From Planctomycetaceae bacterium (lineage in GTDB: Bacteria; Planctomycetota; Planctomycetia; Pirellulales; Pirellulaceae), in NCBI GenBank assembly GCA_020638975.1, contig JACKHN010000002.1, forward strand, positions 1 through 64,000: a stretch of 64,000 nucleotides of DNA. Reading direction: 5' to 3'. The notes beneath the pieces were generated by a model. It saw only the letters and a program-made list of their open reading frames with translations. It was not told the origin of the DNA and did no database searches. Positions 1 to 7,986 of the stretch are shown here, one piece after another. A program made the position numbers and the translations under genes. The first letter of the stretch is position 1, and every line of letters begins with the position of its first letter.

Positions 1-170
1 GGCGGATGCGGAATCGTTGGCGGTGCTCCGTCGTACGCTCGCCGTTCGGCTCGCACGTTCGATGCGGTGAGGGCAACCGCAGACGTCTCAATTGGCTGGC
101 TATCGCAACCAACGAACATCACCAAGACGAATCCAACCAAGATTGGGAAATCGTATCGCATCGCTCTCAT
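1..170 (-). CDS. napB: Periplasmic nitrate reductase small subunit NapB (partial, N-terminal part)
   Basis: Only the first ~56 codons are in the window; the gene runs off the left edge. The ATG (170-168) overlaps the NapA stop TGA (169-167) in an ATGA junction, so translation is coupled. The N-terminus has a hydrophobic stretch ending VMFVGC, a lipoprotein-type signal, followed by an ordinary exported linker and then APPTIPHP. NapB proteins have a Pro-Pro-x-Ile-Pro-His segment just before the two haem motifs, which would lie outside the window. NapB passes electrons to NapA in the periplasm. The call rests on this short motif plus its position directly after napA; the CxxCH haem motifs cannot be seen here. 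Confidence 0.75.
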   Translation of the reverse strand, partial: MRAMRYDFPILVGFVLVMFVGCDSQPIETSAVALTASNVRAERRAYDGAPPTIPHP

Positions 171-2500
171 GCTCTTTCGATCTGCACCGCACACTTCTTG
201 TAGTCCGGCTCTTTGCTGATGCAATCCATGGCATCAAGAGTTACGCGGTTGATCAGCCGGCCTTCATCGAAGAACGGCACGAAGACACTTCCGCGCGGAG
301 GTGTTCCGCGTCCATCCAGCTTGGCCCGCAAAAGCAACTCGCCGCGTCGGCTCGAAATTTTGATTCGCATACCGTTGCTGATGCCCAACTGTTGCGCGTC
401 GGCGCGATTCATCTCGCAGTACGCTTCGGGAACCGCTTGATGCAATTCCTTGATGCGTTGCGTCATCGAACCGGAATGCCAATGTTCGAGCACGCGTCCT
501 GTCGTCAGCCAGAACGGATACTCTTCGTCCGGCGACTCGGCGGGCGGATGGTAGGGCCGTAGCCAAACAACTGCCTTCTCGTCGGTCTTGGTCGCTTTAT
601 AGAAGTGAACGCCCCGGTCCTTCTTCACATACGGGTCTTCACCGGCGGCATAGCGGTAACGCGTCTCTTTCCCATCGACGACAGGCCAGCGCAGTCCCCG
701 CGCCTCGCGCAACTGCTCGTAGCTGGCAAGGTCTTTGCCTTTGCCGAGCGTAAAGCTGCGATACTCTTCGAACATCGGCTGATGCCAGTTGTCGTCGGGC
801 CAGGGGAACAAATTGTCCATCCCCATGCGTTTGGCAACTTGCATGATTTGCCAAGCGTCCTCTTTGGCCTCGCCTGGTGGCTCGACCAACTTGTCCCAGT
901 GTTGCGTGCGGCGTTCGGTGTTTCCAAACATCCCTTCACGCTCGACCCACGCGGCCGATGGCAAGATCAAGTCAGCAGCAGCCGTCGTCGGTGTCGGATA
1001 GATGTCGCTGACAACGATGAATCGCCCGTCGCCTGGAGTCCGCTCGAAGCGATTCAAGTTAGGCAGCGTCACCCACGGGTTAGTCACTTGAATCCACATC
1101 GCCTTCACATCGCCCCGAACCAACGCTCGGAACATGTCGACCGTGTGATAGCCCGGTTTGGCAGGGATCGTTCCTGGCTCCAAGCCCCAGATTTCTTCTG
1201 CCTTGGCTCGGTGCTCATCGACGGTGACGAGCATGTCAGCGGGCAGCCGATTCGACAACGTGCCAACTTCGCGAGCAGTTCCACAAGCCGAAGGTTGTCC
1301 GGTCAAGCTGAACGGATTGTTACCGGGCCGACTGATCTTGCCCGTCAAGAGATGCAAGTCATTGATGAGGTTGTTCATCCACGTGCCACGAACGTGCTGA
1401 TTCACCCCCATGCACCACAGGCTGAGCGTCGCTCGCTTCTTATCGCCGTACATCTCGGCCAGCGAGCGGATCTGTTGTTCGGGAACGCCCGTCAGTTCGC
1501 TGACCTTGTCAGGCGTGTAGTCCTTCAGAAATGTTTTCAATTCTTCGAAAGAACTGGCAGCAGCCGTGTCGCTGAATGTGTAGTGTTCGGCCTGTTCGCC
1601 AAAACATCCGTACCCGATCTCGTCCACGTTCTCGTTGCCACGTTGAAAGACCAGGTTCTCTGCGATGAAGGCGTGATCCACTTGGTCGTTCTCGATAATC
1701 AAATGCAGCAGGCCGTTGGCCAGTGCCAGATCCGTTCCCGGTTTGATTTCGAGGTAGGTGTCGGCAAATTGAGACGTCGGTGTAAAGCGAGTCGCGATGT
1801 CGACGATTCGTACGGCGGGGTTTTTGCGTTTGTGTTCCAAGATGCGGCTGAAGAGCACAGGGTGCATCTCCGCCATGTTGTTGCCCCACAGGATGAAGTC
1901 GTCGGCCGCTTCAAAGTCGTCGTAGCAGCCCATCGGCTCGTCGCTTTGAAACTGCGTCATGAATCCCATGACGGCCGACGCCATGCACAGTCTGGCATTG
2001 GGATCCAGGTTGTTGCTGCGCATGCCAGCCTTGACCCATTTCAACGCGGCATAGCCGTCGAAAATCGTCCACTGTCCCGAGCCATACATCGCAACAGCTT
2101 CAGGCCCATGCTCGGCAAGCGTCTCTTTGAACTTCGTCGCAATCAGATCGAGCGCCTCGTCCCAACTGATCTTATCGAAGCCGCTGCCATCTGCCTTGCG
2201 AAGCAACGGGTGTGTCAGTCGGTCTTTACCGTACAGCAAGCCTGGCAGGTGATAGCCCTTTGCACACAGAAGGCCTTTGTTGACCTCGGCCAGCTTATCA
2301 CCGCGAACCGCGACGACCTTGCCGTCTTCCACGCCAACTTCAACGCCGCATCCCGTGCCACAAAATCGGCAAGGTGCTTTACCCCAGGCGAGCTTGTCGG
2401 GATTGAGAAGTTGCTCTTCGGTAATGAGCGTTTCGTGCGAGCAGCCTAACGCGGCAGCTGTTGCGGTGGCGGTTGTCGCCAAAAATCCTCTGCGATCCAT
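167..2500 (-). CDS. napA: Periplasmic nitrate reductase catalytic subunit NapA
   Basis: Molybdopterin oxidoreductase of 777 aa that reduces nitrate to nitrite in the periplasm. A twin-arginine leader (DRRGFLA) is at residues 2-8. The [4Fe-4S] ligands are Cys44, 47, 51 and 79 (CRFCGTGC and LLCAKG). The molybdenum-ligand Cys172 sits in NARLCMASAV, typical of Nap rather than formate dehydrogenase or Nar. The C-terminal molydopterin-dinucleotide-binding domain is complete, including the segment with TTGRVLEHWHSGSMT. It is the fourth gene of a co-oriented block (Rieske, cytochrome b, octaheme cytochrome, napA, napB). No napC, napD or napF is visible, so quinol electrons probably arrive by the adjacent cytochrome b/Rieske module; that last point is inference. 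Confidence 0.93.
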   Translation of the reverse strand: MDRRGFLATTATATAAALGCSHETLITEEQLLNPDKLAWGKAPCRFCGTGCGVEVGVEDGKVVAVRGDKLAEVNKGLLCAKGYHLPGLLYGKDRLTHPLLRKADGSGFDKISWDEALDLIATKFKETLAEHGPEAVAMYGSGQWTIFDGYAALKWVKAGMRSNNLDPNARLCMASAVMGFMTQFQSDEPMGCYDDFEAADDFILWGNNMAEMHPVLFSRILEHKRKNPAVRIVDIATRFTPTSQFADTYLEIKPGTDLALANGLLHLIIENDQVDHAFIAENLVFQRGNENVDEIGYGCFGEQAEHYTFSDTAAASSFEELKTFLKDYTPDKVSELTGVPEQQIRSLAEMYGDKKRATLSLWCMGVNQHVRGTWMNNLINDLHLLTGKISRPGNNPFSLTGQPSACGTAREVGTLSNRLPADMLVTVDEHRAKAEEIWGLEPGTIPAKPGYHTVDMFRALVRGDVKAMWIQVTNPWVTLPNLNRFERTPGDGRFIVVSDIYPTPTTAAADLILPSAAWVEREGMFGNTERRTQHWDKLVEPPGEAKEDAWQIMQVAKRMGMDNLFPWPDDNWHQPMFEEYRSFTLGKGKDLASYEQLREARGLRWPVVDGKETRYRYAAGEDPYVKKDRGVHFYKATKTDEKAVVWLRPYHPPAESPDEEYPFWLTTGRVLEHWHSGSMTQRIKELHQAVPEAYCEMNRADAQQLGISNGMRIKISSRRGELLLRAKLDGRGTPPRGSVFVPFFDEGRLINRVTLDAMDCISKEPDYKKCAVQIERA

Positions 2501-2570
2501 GATCTCGTGCCTTTTTGATGCGTCCGATGTAGGACGGCGCAGAACTGACTTGCCTAACGTGAACTCTGGA

Positions 2571-2631
2571 GTGCCACGGTTGGCTAGCCCAACCGAGAAT
2601 CCGCACTGCTGGACCTAGCCAGCAGTGGCAC
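2571..2631. repeat. Intergenic palindromic element with two nested hairpins
   Basis: Outer arms GTGCCAC (2571-2577) and GTGGCAC (2625-2631) enclose a GGTTGG/CCAACC hairpin (2579-2595) and a perfect 9-bp hairpin (2604-2612 with 2619-2627, loop ACCTAG). It lies between the octaheme cytochrome gene and napA. It could fold in the transcript and tune relative expression or stability; it has no T-tract. Confidence 0.6.
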
Positions 2632-2647
2632 CCGACGGATCGGATTA

Positions 2648-4549
2648 CTAACGATTCACAACGTCATCGACTCGCAAGGGATTATTCGCCGCTTGTCGCT
2701 CGCCCTCCGGTGGCGTGGCGGCACTAGCGTCGGAATTGCCATCAGCGGCATCCTCCGCCGGCTTTTCGGCGTCTTTCGCAGCCGGAGGCGTCGCATCGTC
2801 CGCTGCTTCCACCGGCTTGTCATTGGTTGCGTCCGCTGGCGGTGCTGCATCATTTGCAGCTGCTTGAGCCTGCTTCAGATCTTCCGCGATCCCTTCATGA
2901 ACGGCAGCATGCTCGCCCGTGAACTTGATCTTGTTCTTCTCGTACCATTTGTGCTCGGGGCGAGCGAGAATCTCGTCGATCACGGCTAACGCTGCTTGAG
3001 CCGCCTCGCCTTTGCCAGCCGCCGTTGCATGTTCGGCAATCTCGCGAGCTTGCGGAATCAGCTCTTGATAGAAGCGTTCCGCCACCTCATACATGCCGTG
3101 CCAGTGGGCGTAGTCTGGAGCCATCATCGAGGCGCCGTGTCGAGCTCGGCGACCTTCATGATGCCACAGATAGAACCAAGTCCATTCGATCTCGTCGTCG
3201 AACTGAGCCTTGCTGATCAACTCGTTCTTGGTGAGCGCGGCCATAATCGCCTCGCCCGGCTTGGCAAACTTTTCGTTGTAGTTCACGACGAAGTCATCGT
3301 ACTGCTTGTAGAACGAATTGATGTAGTTCTGCGTGTGGCAGTGGAGGCAGACTTGCTGCATGTTCTGCCGCTTGTCTTGCCACGTGCTGGTCACCATCTG
3401 TCGCCGCTTGGCGGGATCGGTTTCCGTCACAATTTTGCCGTTGATGTCGGTGTCCATGACGGTGCTGACCGGCGGGCGATTCGTCCACGACAGCCGTTCA
3501 CCCGGATCATGCGTGATCTTCTCGCCGTTCAATGTGTTGGCGGACATGTGGCACGAGGCACAAGTTGGAGCTTGCGTGTAGTCGCGACCTAGCACCCAAT
3601 CCTTTGAATCGAGATGCATGTGCTCCTTCAGGTCACGGAACGCAACGCCGTGCTTCGACTCTTCATAGATTTCCTTTTGAGGATGGTCAGGACCAAGGTG
3701 GCATTTGCCGCAGTTCTCTGGCTGGCGTGCTCGGCGTGGTGAGAAATCGTGGCGCGAGTGGCATGCTGAGCAAGAGCCCAATGAACCGTCGAGGTTTAAT
3801 CGCCCGATGCCTGTATTTGGCCAAGAGCTGGCACTGAGGACGGGCCGACCGCTGGCATCGTGCTTGACGAGTGCGACAGCGTCCATGTTGGTTGGCTTGC
3901 CCGTGGCGTCCGGCTTCAATTGGTCAACGCTGATCAAGCTGCCGTCCGTACCTTCAAGCGAAACCTTGCTGCCGTGACATTGCTTACAGCCAACATCGAC
4001 GCTGGCGTTGCCGTTAACCGTTTCGATCGCCATGCCTGGAGTCGGCGAGTGTGGATTAAAACGGGTTAGTGTTTCGATGATGCTTCCCTGTTCGTCCTTC
4101 ACGTCTTCGCGAAAGCCTTCGACGACTTCGGCGAGCCGGTTGTCGAGCGACGCCAAGATATTGCCAGCCTTGGCGTGATGGCTGCGTTCAAACTCCTTAT
4201 GCTCGTTCTGATGACAGTGGCCGCAGTCACGTGGCGTGACAATGGTCGCGATCGTGTGGCCATAGTGTGTGAAAGCATCGACGTCGTCCGCCTCGGCCTT
4301 ATGGCATTCGACGCAGCCGACACCTTTCACGGCGTGTGTGCTGCCTTTCCAATGGTCGATGATGCCGGGCGATGACTTTTCATGGCACTCAACGCACTGG
4401 CGAGATTTTATCGGAACCGCGATGTGGTGTGCCGTGAGTCCAGCCTCTTCCTGTTTGCGGGTTACTTCCACCCACTGAACAAACACCAGCGAGAGCAGAA
4501 AGATGAAACCAAGGATGGCGATGATGATTTGTTTAGCTCGTAGACTCAT
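2648..4549 (-). CDS. Membrane-anchored octaheme c-type cytochrome, hydroxylamine oxidoreductase-like
   Basis: A 633-aa protein. An N-terminal membrane anchor (about residues 8-26) is followed by exactly eight CxxCH motifs, starting at Cys52, 79, 109, 188, 260, 280, 330 and 401. After the last haem comes a helical HAO-type region (QYDDFVVNYNEKF). Number, spacing and overall layout fit the octaheme HAO family, whose members oxidise hydroxylamine or hydrazine, or reduce nitrite/hydroxylamine. All eight motifs are CxxCH, so it is not the CxxCK tetrathionate/nitrite reductase type. The sequence alone does not tell me the direction of catalysis. The last ~70 residues are an Ala/Pro/Asp-rich low-complexity tail. 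It lies between cytochrome b and napA, so it likely acts on the nitrogen oxides made by Nap or relays electrons to it. Confidence 0.85.
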   Translation of the reverse strand: MSLRAKQIIIAILGFIFLLSLVFVQWVEVTRKQEEAGLTAHHIAVPIKSRQCVECHEKSSPGIIDHWKGSTHAVKGVGCVECHKAEADDVDAFTHYGHTIATIVTPRDCGHCHQNEHKEFERSHHAKAGNILASLDNRLAEVVEGFREDVKDEQGSIIETLTRFNPHSPTPGMAIETVNGNASVDVGCKQCHGSKVSLEGTDGSLISVDQLKPDATGKPTNMDAVALVKHDASGRPVLSASSWPNTGIGRLNLDGSLGSCSACHSRHDFSPRRARQPENCGKCHLGPDHPQKEIYEESKHGVAFRDLKEHMHLDSKDWVLGRDYTQAPTCASCHMSANTLNGEKITHDPGERLSWTNRPPVSTVMDTDINGKIVTETDPAKRRQMVTSTWQDKRQNMQQVCLHCHTQNYINSFYKQYDDFVVNYNEKFAKPGEAIMAALTKNELISKAQFDDEIEWTWFYLWHHEGRRARHGASMMAPDYAHWHGMYEVAERFYQELIPQAREIAEHATAAGKGEAAQAALAVIDEILARPEHKWYEKNKIKFTGEHAAVHEGIAEDLKQAQAAANDAAPPADATNDKPVEAADDATPPAAKDAEKPAEDAADGNSDASAATPPEGERQAANNPLRVDDVVNR

Positions 4550-4601
4550 CTTCTTTTCGTTTCCAACTCCAGGAATGTTTTAGTGTGCTTTGTAGGATTT
4601 C

Positions 4602-4655
4602 GTAGCCTGACTCTCCGAGTCGGGTTCGCTGTCCCGACTCAGAGAGTCGGGCTAC
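4602..4655. repeat. Intergenic inverted repeat, 23-nt arms
   Basis: Arms 4602-4624 and 4633-4655 match at 21 of 23 positions around an 8-nt loop; each arm itself contains the smaller palindrome ACTCTCCGAGT-like. It sits between cytochrome b and the octaheme cytochrome genes. Same style as the other intergenic palindromes in this window. Confidence 0.75.
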
Positions 4656-4696
4656 TTTGTTGCGGCTCCGCCGCCCAACGAGATGCAATGTAGTTT

Positions 4697-5746
4697 CTAG
4701 TGAGTGACGACGGCTTCCCAAACGGTCAGGCCGACTAGCAGCAACGTGGCCACGATGCCGATGTAAACGCTGACCTCCTCTTTGCCGGTGATCTTTCGCA
4801 GCGCACCGTCAATCCAAGGCCACAGGAACATCGCACCAACGATGAAGCCCGTACTGAGCACGGCGAACGACAGCGAGAACAGTTTCAGCCAACGGAAGGA
4901 AACGTAGAACCACCACTCGGGCTTGATGACCTCGGGCGTCGTCAATGGATCGGCCTTCGGTCCCATCATGACCGGAAAGATCGTCGAGATAGCACTGAGC
5001 ATGATCATCAAGACCAATCCGATGGTTAGCTCAGTGAGCAAGTGTTCCGGGAAGAAATTAAAGTGACGCGGAGCGTCGTCAGATTCATCCTCTGTGCGGA
5101 ACTCTGTTACTCCGTGCAACCGAATGAACGTAATGTGAACGGCGATCAACAGGATCATCGTCGTCGGTAGTACAGCAGCGTGCAGAATGTAGAACCGCGA
5201 CAGCGTACGTTCGTTATAGCTGTCACCGCCCAGCAACATCTGCTTTGCGAATCGCCCCGCAACTGGCACAGCGTCGCTGATGTTCGCCGCGACCGTGGCA
5301 CCCCAGTAGCTGAGTTGCTCAAACGCCAAGCTGTAACCAGTAAAACCGACCAGCAGCGTACACATCAACAGACACATTCCGATCAACCAATTGATTTCAC
5401 GGGGACGTCGATAGGCTCCGGTGAAGTAAACTCGCATTTGATGCAAGATCACGGCAGCGATCATGAATGTCGCGGCCCACTTGTGCATGCTGCGGATGAA
5501 CCAACCGTAGTTCGCCTGCTCGGTGATGTAAGCAATTGAATCGTAGGCCGTTGCCGCAGAAGGCTGGTAGTAGAACGCTAACAGAATGCCCGTGATGATT
5601 TGCACCACGAATAAGTACGCAGGTGTGCCGCCAAGGCAGAACCACCAACGTTTTAAGTGGTAGGGAACGGGCTCGTTCGTTAGCTCTTCAAGCTGTGCAC
5701 CACTGACGGGAACACGTTCCGAGAGCCACTCTCCAATGTGTGACAA
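4697..5746 (-). CDS. Cytochrome b / b6-type quinol oxidase subunit
   Basis: A 349-aa integral membrane protein that binds two b haems and oxidises quinol together with the Rieske protein upstream. Paired haem-ligand histidines are visible in SMHKWAATF / VILHQMRVY and in YILHAAVLP / IAVHITFIRLHG. The Qo-site motif, normally PEWY, reads PEWW (in VIKPEWWFY), keeping the Glu. The length matches a fused b6/subunit-IV layout with a shortened C-terminus of about seven or eight helices. It starts four bases after the Rieske stop, so the two are surely cotranscribed. The likely acceptor is the octaheme cytochrome and Nap encoded next; that is inference from gene order. Confidence 0.9.
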   Translation of the reverse strand: MSHIGEWLSERVPVSGAQLEELTNEPVPYHLKRWWFCLGGTPAYLFVVQIITGILLAFYYQPSAATAYDSIAYITEQANYGWFIRSMHKWAATFMIAAVILHQMRVYFTGAYRRPREINWLIGMCLLMCTLLVGFTGYSLAFEQLSYWGATVAANISDAVPVAGRFAKQMLLGGDSYNERTLSRFYILHAAVLPTTMILLIAVHITFIRLHGVTEFRTEDESDDAPRHFNFFPEHLLTELTIGLVLMIMLSAISTIFPVMMGPKADPLTTPEVIKPEWWFYVSFRWLKLFSLSFAVLSTGFIVGAMFLWPWIDGALRKITGKEEVSVYIGIVATLLLVGLTVWEAVVTH

Positions 5747-5749
5747 AAC

Positions 5750-6313
5750 CTACGCCTCCATCTCTTCGGAACGATCGTGATGCAATGGTTTCGTCACCGC
5801 GGCAACCTGCATGCCTTCGCCAAGGACGGCTTGCAAAGGAACCAGAATGAATAGCAATCCGTCCTCGACCTGCAACGGAAAGCGAGTTAATTGCTGTTTC
5901 GCCGCAGCGGGCGGCCCTTCGGTCGCGTTGCCTTGCGGATCAAAAGCCCCGTTGTGGCAAGGGCAGAAGAACCGATCATTCTGCGATTCCCAATGCACGG
6001 CACATCCCAGATGCGGGCAAACGCTGGACAGAGCGATAAAGTCACTGGCGGTATCACCGTCGCTCTGTCGCGCGATGACGACCTTCGCACCGCTGGGTGT
6101 TGTGTAAGGCAACGACTCGCCGATGGTGAGCTCTTCCGTCCTACATAGGAATTGCCAACCCATCGCATCGCCATCGCTGGCGTGCAGGAAGCGGATCGCC
6201 ATCACGCCGAGTGTGCCGTAACCAGCCGCCAGCCCGCCGGCCATCGCTGACGACTCGATGAAGGTGCGGCGGTCGACGGATTCGCCAGTTTGTTCTTCAG
6301 CCATTGATTCCAT
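5750..6313 (-). CDS. Rieske [2Fe-2S] iron-sulfur protein
   Basis: A 187-aa protein with a twin-arginine leader (DRRTFIESSAMAGG) whose hydrophobic stretch likely stays as the membrane anchor. The cluster-binding motifs CPHLGC and CPCHNGAFD give the two Cys and two His ligands plus the disulfide cysteines. It is the first gene of the respiratory block and works with the cytochrome b encoded just after it, moving one electron from quinol to a c-type cytochrome on the periplasmic side. Two start codons (6313 and 6304) are possible; neither has a strong ribosome-binding site. The 184 bases upstream contain a perfect TGTGC-N6-GCACA palindrome. Confidence 0.92.
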   Translation of the reverse strand: MESMAEEQTGESVDRRTFIESSAMAGGLAAGYGTLGVMAIRFLHASDGDAMGWQFLCRTEELTIGESLPYTTPSGAKVVIARQSDGDTASDFIALSSVCPHLGCAVHWESQNDRFFCPCHNGAFDPQGNATEGPPAAAKQQLTRFPLQVEDGLLFILVPLQAVLGEGMQVAAVTKPLHHDRSEEMEA

Positions 6314-6442
6314 TTGTTTGTAGTTAGAGACTCGATGCCCGCATCCGGAACCGGATCGCGCGCTTCATGCTTGAGTCGGTTGAGTGGAAGATCTTTCTTT
6401 ACTTCGTTCGTTTCGTCAATTGGACGTGCGACTTCGCCCGTC

Positions 6443-6460
6443 GTGTGCGTATTCGCACAC
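6443..6460. promoter_or_regulatory. Perfect 7-bp palindrome, candidate activator site
   Basis: GTGTGCG-TATT-CGCACAC, upstream of the Rieske gene by 130 bases. The core TGTGC-N6-GCACA recurs at 8640-8655 and in degenerate form at 8659-8674, both upstream of a sigma-54 promoter match. It is 38 bases past the uspA stop but has no T-tract, so a binding site is more likely than a terminator. Confidence 0.5.
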
Positions 6461-6497
6461 CAACACTAAGGCGTCGCATTTACCAAGGTCTTCCTCG

Positions 6498-6926
6498 TCA
6501 CGATCGTAGCACCAAGACCGGACAGTGAGCCAGACGCACGACGCGTTCCGCCACGGATCCAATTAGCATTCGTTTGAGTCCGGTACGTCCGTGCGACGGC
6601 AAGACGATCAGATTGCTTCCCTCGCGCTCAGCGAGTTCTGCGATCTCGTGTCCAGGATCGCCAATTACGACATCGAAATGAAGCCCTTTGTATTTGTCGT
6701 CCGCGAGCCGCTCGCGGAGCGCCTTCATCGCGTGTTGGATTCGCGACTCTTTGTCGACGGTGTTCCACAGTTCGCCGGGTTCCATCGGTGATAGGTCCTG
6801 CAATACGTATACAACTGTGACGTCTGCGGCGTCTTCGACAAGTTCCAGCGCTGTATCCACCGCTGCGAACGACTCGTCAGAGAAGTCCACGGGCGCCAGT
6901 ACTTTCCTTTTGGCGAACCAATTCAT
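6498..6926 (-). CDS. Universal stress protein, UspA family (first copy)
   Basis: A 142-aa single-domain Usp. The start at 6926 is chosen because GGAAAGGAG precedes it at good spacing; an upstream ATG at 6950 lacks this. It begins KVLAPVDFSDESF, and the ATP-binding G-x2-G-x9-G(S) signature is seen in IGDPGHEIAE and HGRTGLKRMLIGS, so it is likely an ATP-binding Usp. It ends just before the Rieske gene region and starts 26 bases after the small cytochrome c gene, so the two are probably cotranscribed. Usp proteins respond to stress or anaerobiosis; the partner is not known. Confidence 0.9.
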   Translation of the reverse strand: MNWFAKRKVLAPVDFSDESFAAVDTALELVEDAADVTVVYVLQDLSPMEPGELWNTVDKESRIQHAMKALRERLADDKYKGLHFDVVIGDPGHEIAELAEREGSNLIVLPSHGRTGLKRMLIGSVAERVVRLAHCPVLVLRS

Positions 6927-6952
6927 CGTCCGCTCCTTTCCAGATGTCACGA

Positions 6953-7387
6953 CTATTGCGTCACCTTAAAGCTTGGCAACGGATGTGGCAAATCCAACCG
7001 GGCTTGCTGAACGCCGCGAACGTGCTTGTGGCACTCGACACAGTTCAACGTGACCTGGACGAACGCGAGCGTCGAACCGTCCAAGTTGTGCTTTCGTGCG
7101 GCCTCGGTTAACGCCCGCGTATTGCGACGAAACAGATCGCTCTGGTGCGCATACTCGGCGGTTTGTACCACCTTCCAACCGGCCTCCTCGCTCAGTAACG
7201 TCAGCGACTGCGCATTCTTGGCGATTTGGTCGTAATCCTCCACCGCCAAGCCTTCTAGAATGCTTTGTGAGAACGCCAGCTTGGCATGCATGAATGTGTC
7301 GACCGGTTCTTCTCCTTGCTCACCGACGGTGGTCGCCAATGACAAGGTCAAACCCATCAGCAACGCGAGACCAATCGAAGACTTCAT
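6953..7387 (-). CDS. Small exported monohaem cytochrome c (c'-like helical bundle)
   Basis: A 144-aa protein starting at 7387, where AAAAGGAGAG gives a strong ribosome-binding site. The N-terminal signal peptide (MKSSIGLALLMGLTLSLATT) is followed by a mostly helical body and a single CVECH haem motif near the C-terminus, the arrangement of cytochrome c'-like four-helix proteins common in planctomycetes. It lies between two uspA genes in a block ahead of the nitrate-respiration genes. Cytochromes c' bind NO or shuttle electrons; which applies here is not shown by the sequence. A relic with a similar haem segment occurs near 35.6 kb. Confidence 0.8.
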   Translation of the reverse strand: MKSSIGLALLMGLTLSLATTVGEQGEEPVDTFMHAKLAFSQSILEGLAVEDYDQIAKNAQSLTLLSEEAGWKVVQTAEYAHQSDLFRRNTRALTEAARKHNLDGSTLAFVQVTLNCVECHKHVRGVQQARLDLPHPLPSFKVTQ

Positions 7388-7453
7388 GATGTCTCTCCTT
7401 TTAAACACACACGTCGGGAGCGTCACACTATAGCACACACACGCGGTGGATGT

Positions 7454-7897
7454 TCAGGCTTCAGCTGCTTCTTTTTCTGGCTTTCGATAACTCAACACCG
7501 GGCACTTCGCTCGGCGAACGATCGCTTCCGCAACACTTCCCATCAGCAATCGCGACAATCCGGTTCGTCCATGCGTTCCCAGCACAATCATGTCGACACC
7601 CTCTTCCTCAGCCAGTCGCACGACCGCGTTTGCGGGGTCGCCGGTGACGAGTCGATGCTCGTAGGGAACCGCTGGATCAGTGGGCTCGACCTTGTGCAAC
7701 ATCTTCCGTAGATCCTCGGTGGCTGGCTCGGGAATTCCGTAGTACAGCTCGCCCCCGCCATACGCGGTTGGGGGTTCCTCGACATGTACGATCAACAAAG
7801 TTGCGCCCGTGTCACGAGCCAACGAAGTCGCCAGAGCTAACGCTGCGTCACCCGTGTGCGAGAAATCGGTCGGGAACAGAATTTTGGTGGCTTTCAT
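7454..7897 (-). CDS. Universal stress protein, UspA family (second copy)
   Basis: A 147-aa Usp domain beginning KILFPTDFSHTGDAAL, with the nucleotide-binding signature in TGDPANAVV and HGRTGLSRLLMGS. AAGGAGGAGG lies before the ATG. A sigma-54 -24/-12 match (7956-7971) sits ~60 bases upstream of the start, with no other promoter needed to explain expression. It is the lead gene of a short run with the small cytochrome c and the first uspA. Its role is probably tied to anaerobic or nitrogen-oxide stress, by context only. Confidence 0.92.
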   Translation of the reverse strand: MKATKILFPTDFSHTGDAALALATSLARDTGATLLIVHVEEPPTAYGGGELYYGIPEPATEDLRKMLHKVEPTDPAVPYEHRLVTGDPANAVVRLAEEEGVDMIVLGTHGRTGLSRLLMGSVAEAIVRRAKCPVLSYRKPEKEAAEA

Positions 7898-7955
7898 GGC
7901 TCTTCCTCCTCCTTATTTGGCGACCCGTCGCGGGCCTGTCTAATTACTATTCGGA

Positions 7956-7971
7956 CGCAATTGTTGGGCCA
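7956..7971 (-). promoter_or_regulatory. Sigma-54 (-24/-12) promoter match upstream of uspA
   Basis: TGGCCC-AACAA-TTGCG on the minus strand keeps the invariant GG and GC with exactly ten bases between them (consensus TGGCAC-N5-TTGCA). The expected transcript start is about 7945, giving a ~48-nt leader before the uspA ATG at 7897. It shares 12 of 14 core bases with the match at 8536-8551. Confidence 0.65.
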
Positions 7972-7986
7972 ATGCCTGGATTGGCT

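Noticed and set aside
605..2449. A 614-codon open frame on the plus strand
   Set aside because: It lies wholly antisense to napA, has no domain or signal I recognise, and its codon pattern is that of a mirrored GC-rich gene.
6443..6460. Reading the palindrome after the first uspA as a terminator
   Set aside because: No T-tract follows on either strand, and the same core recurs at promoter-type positions.
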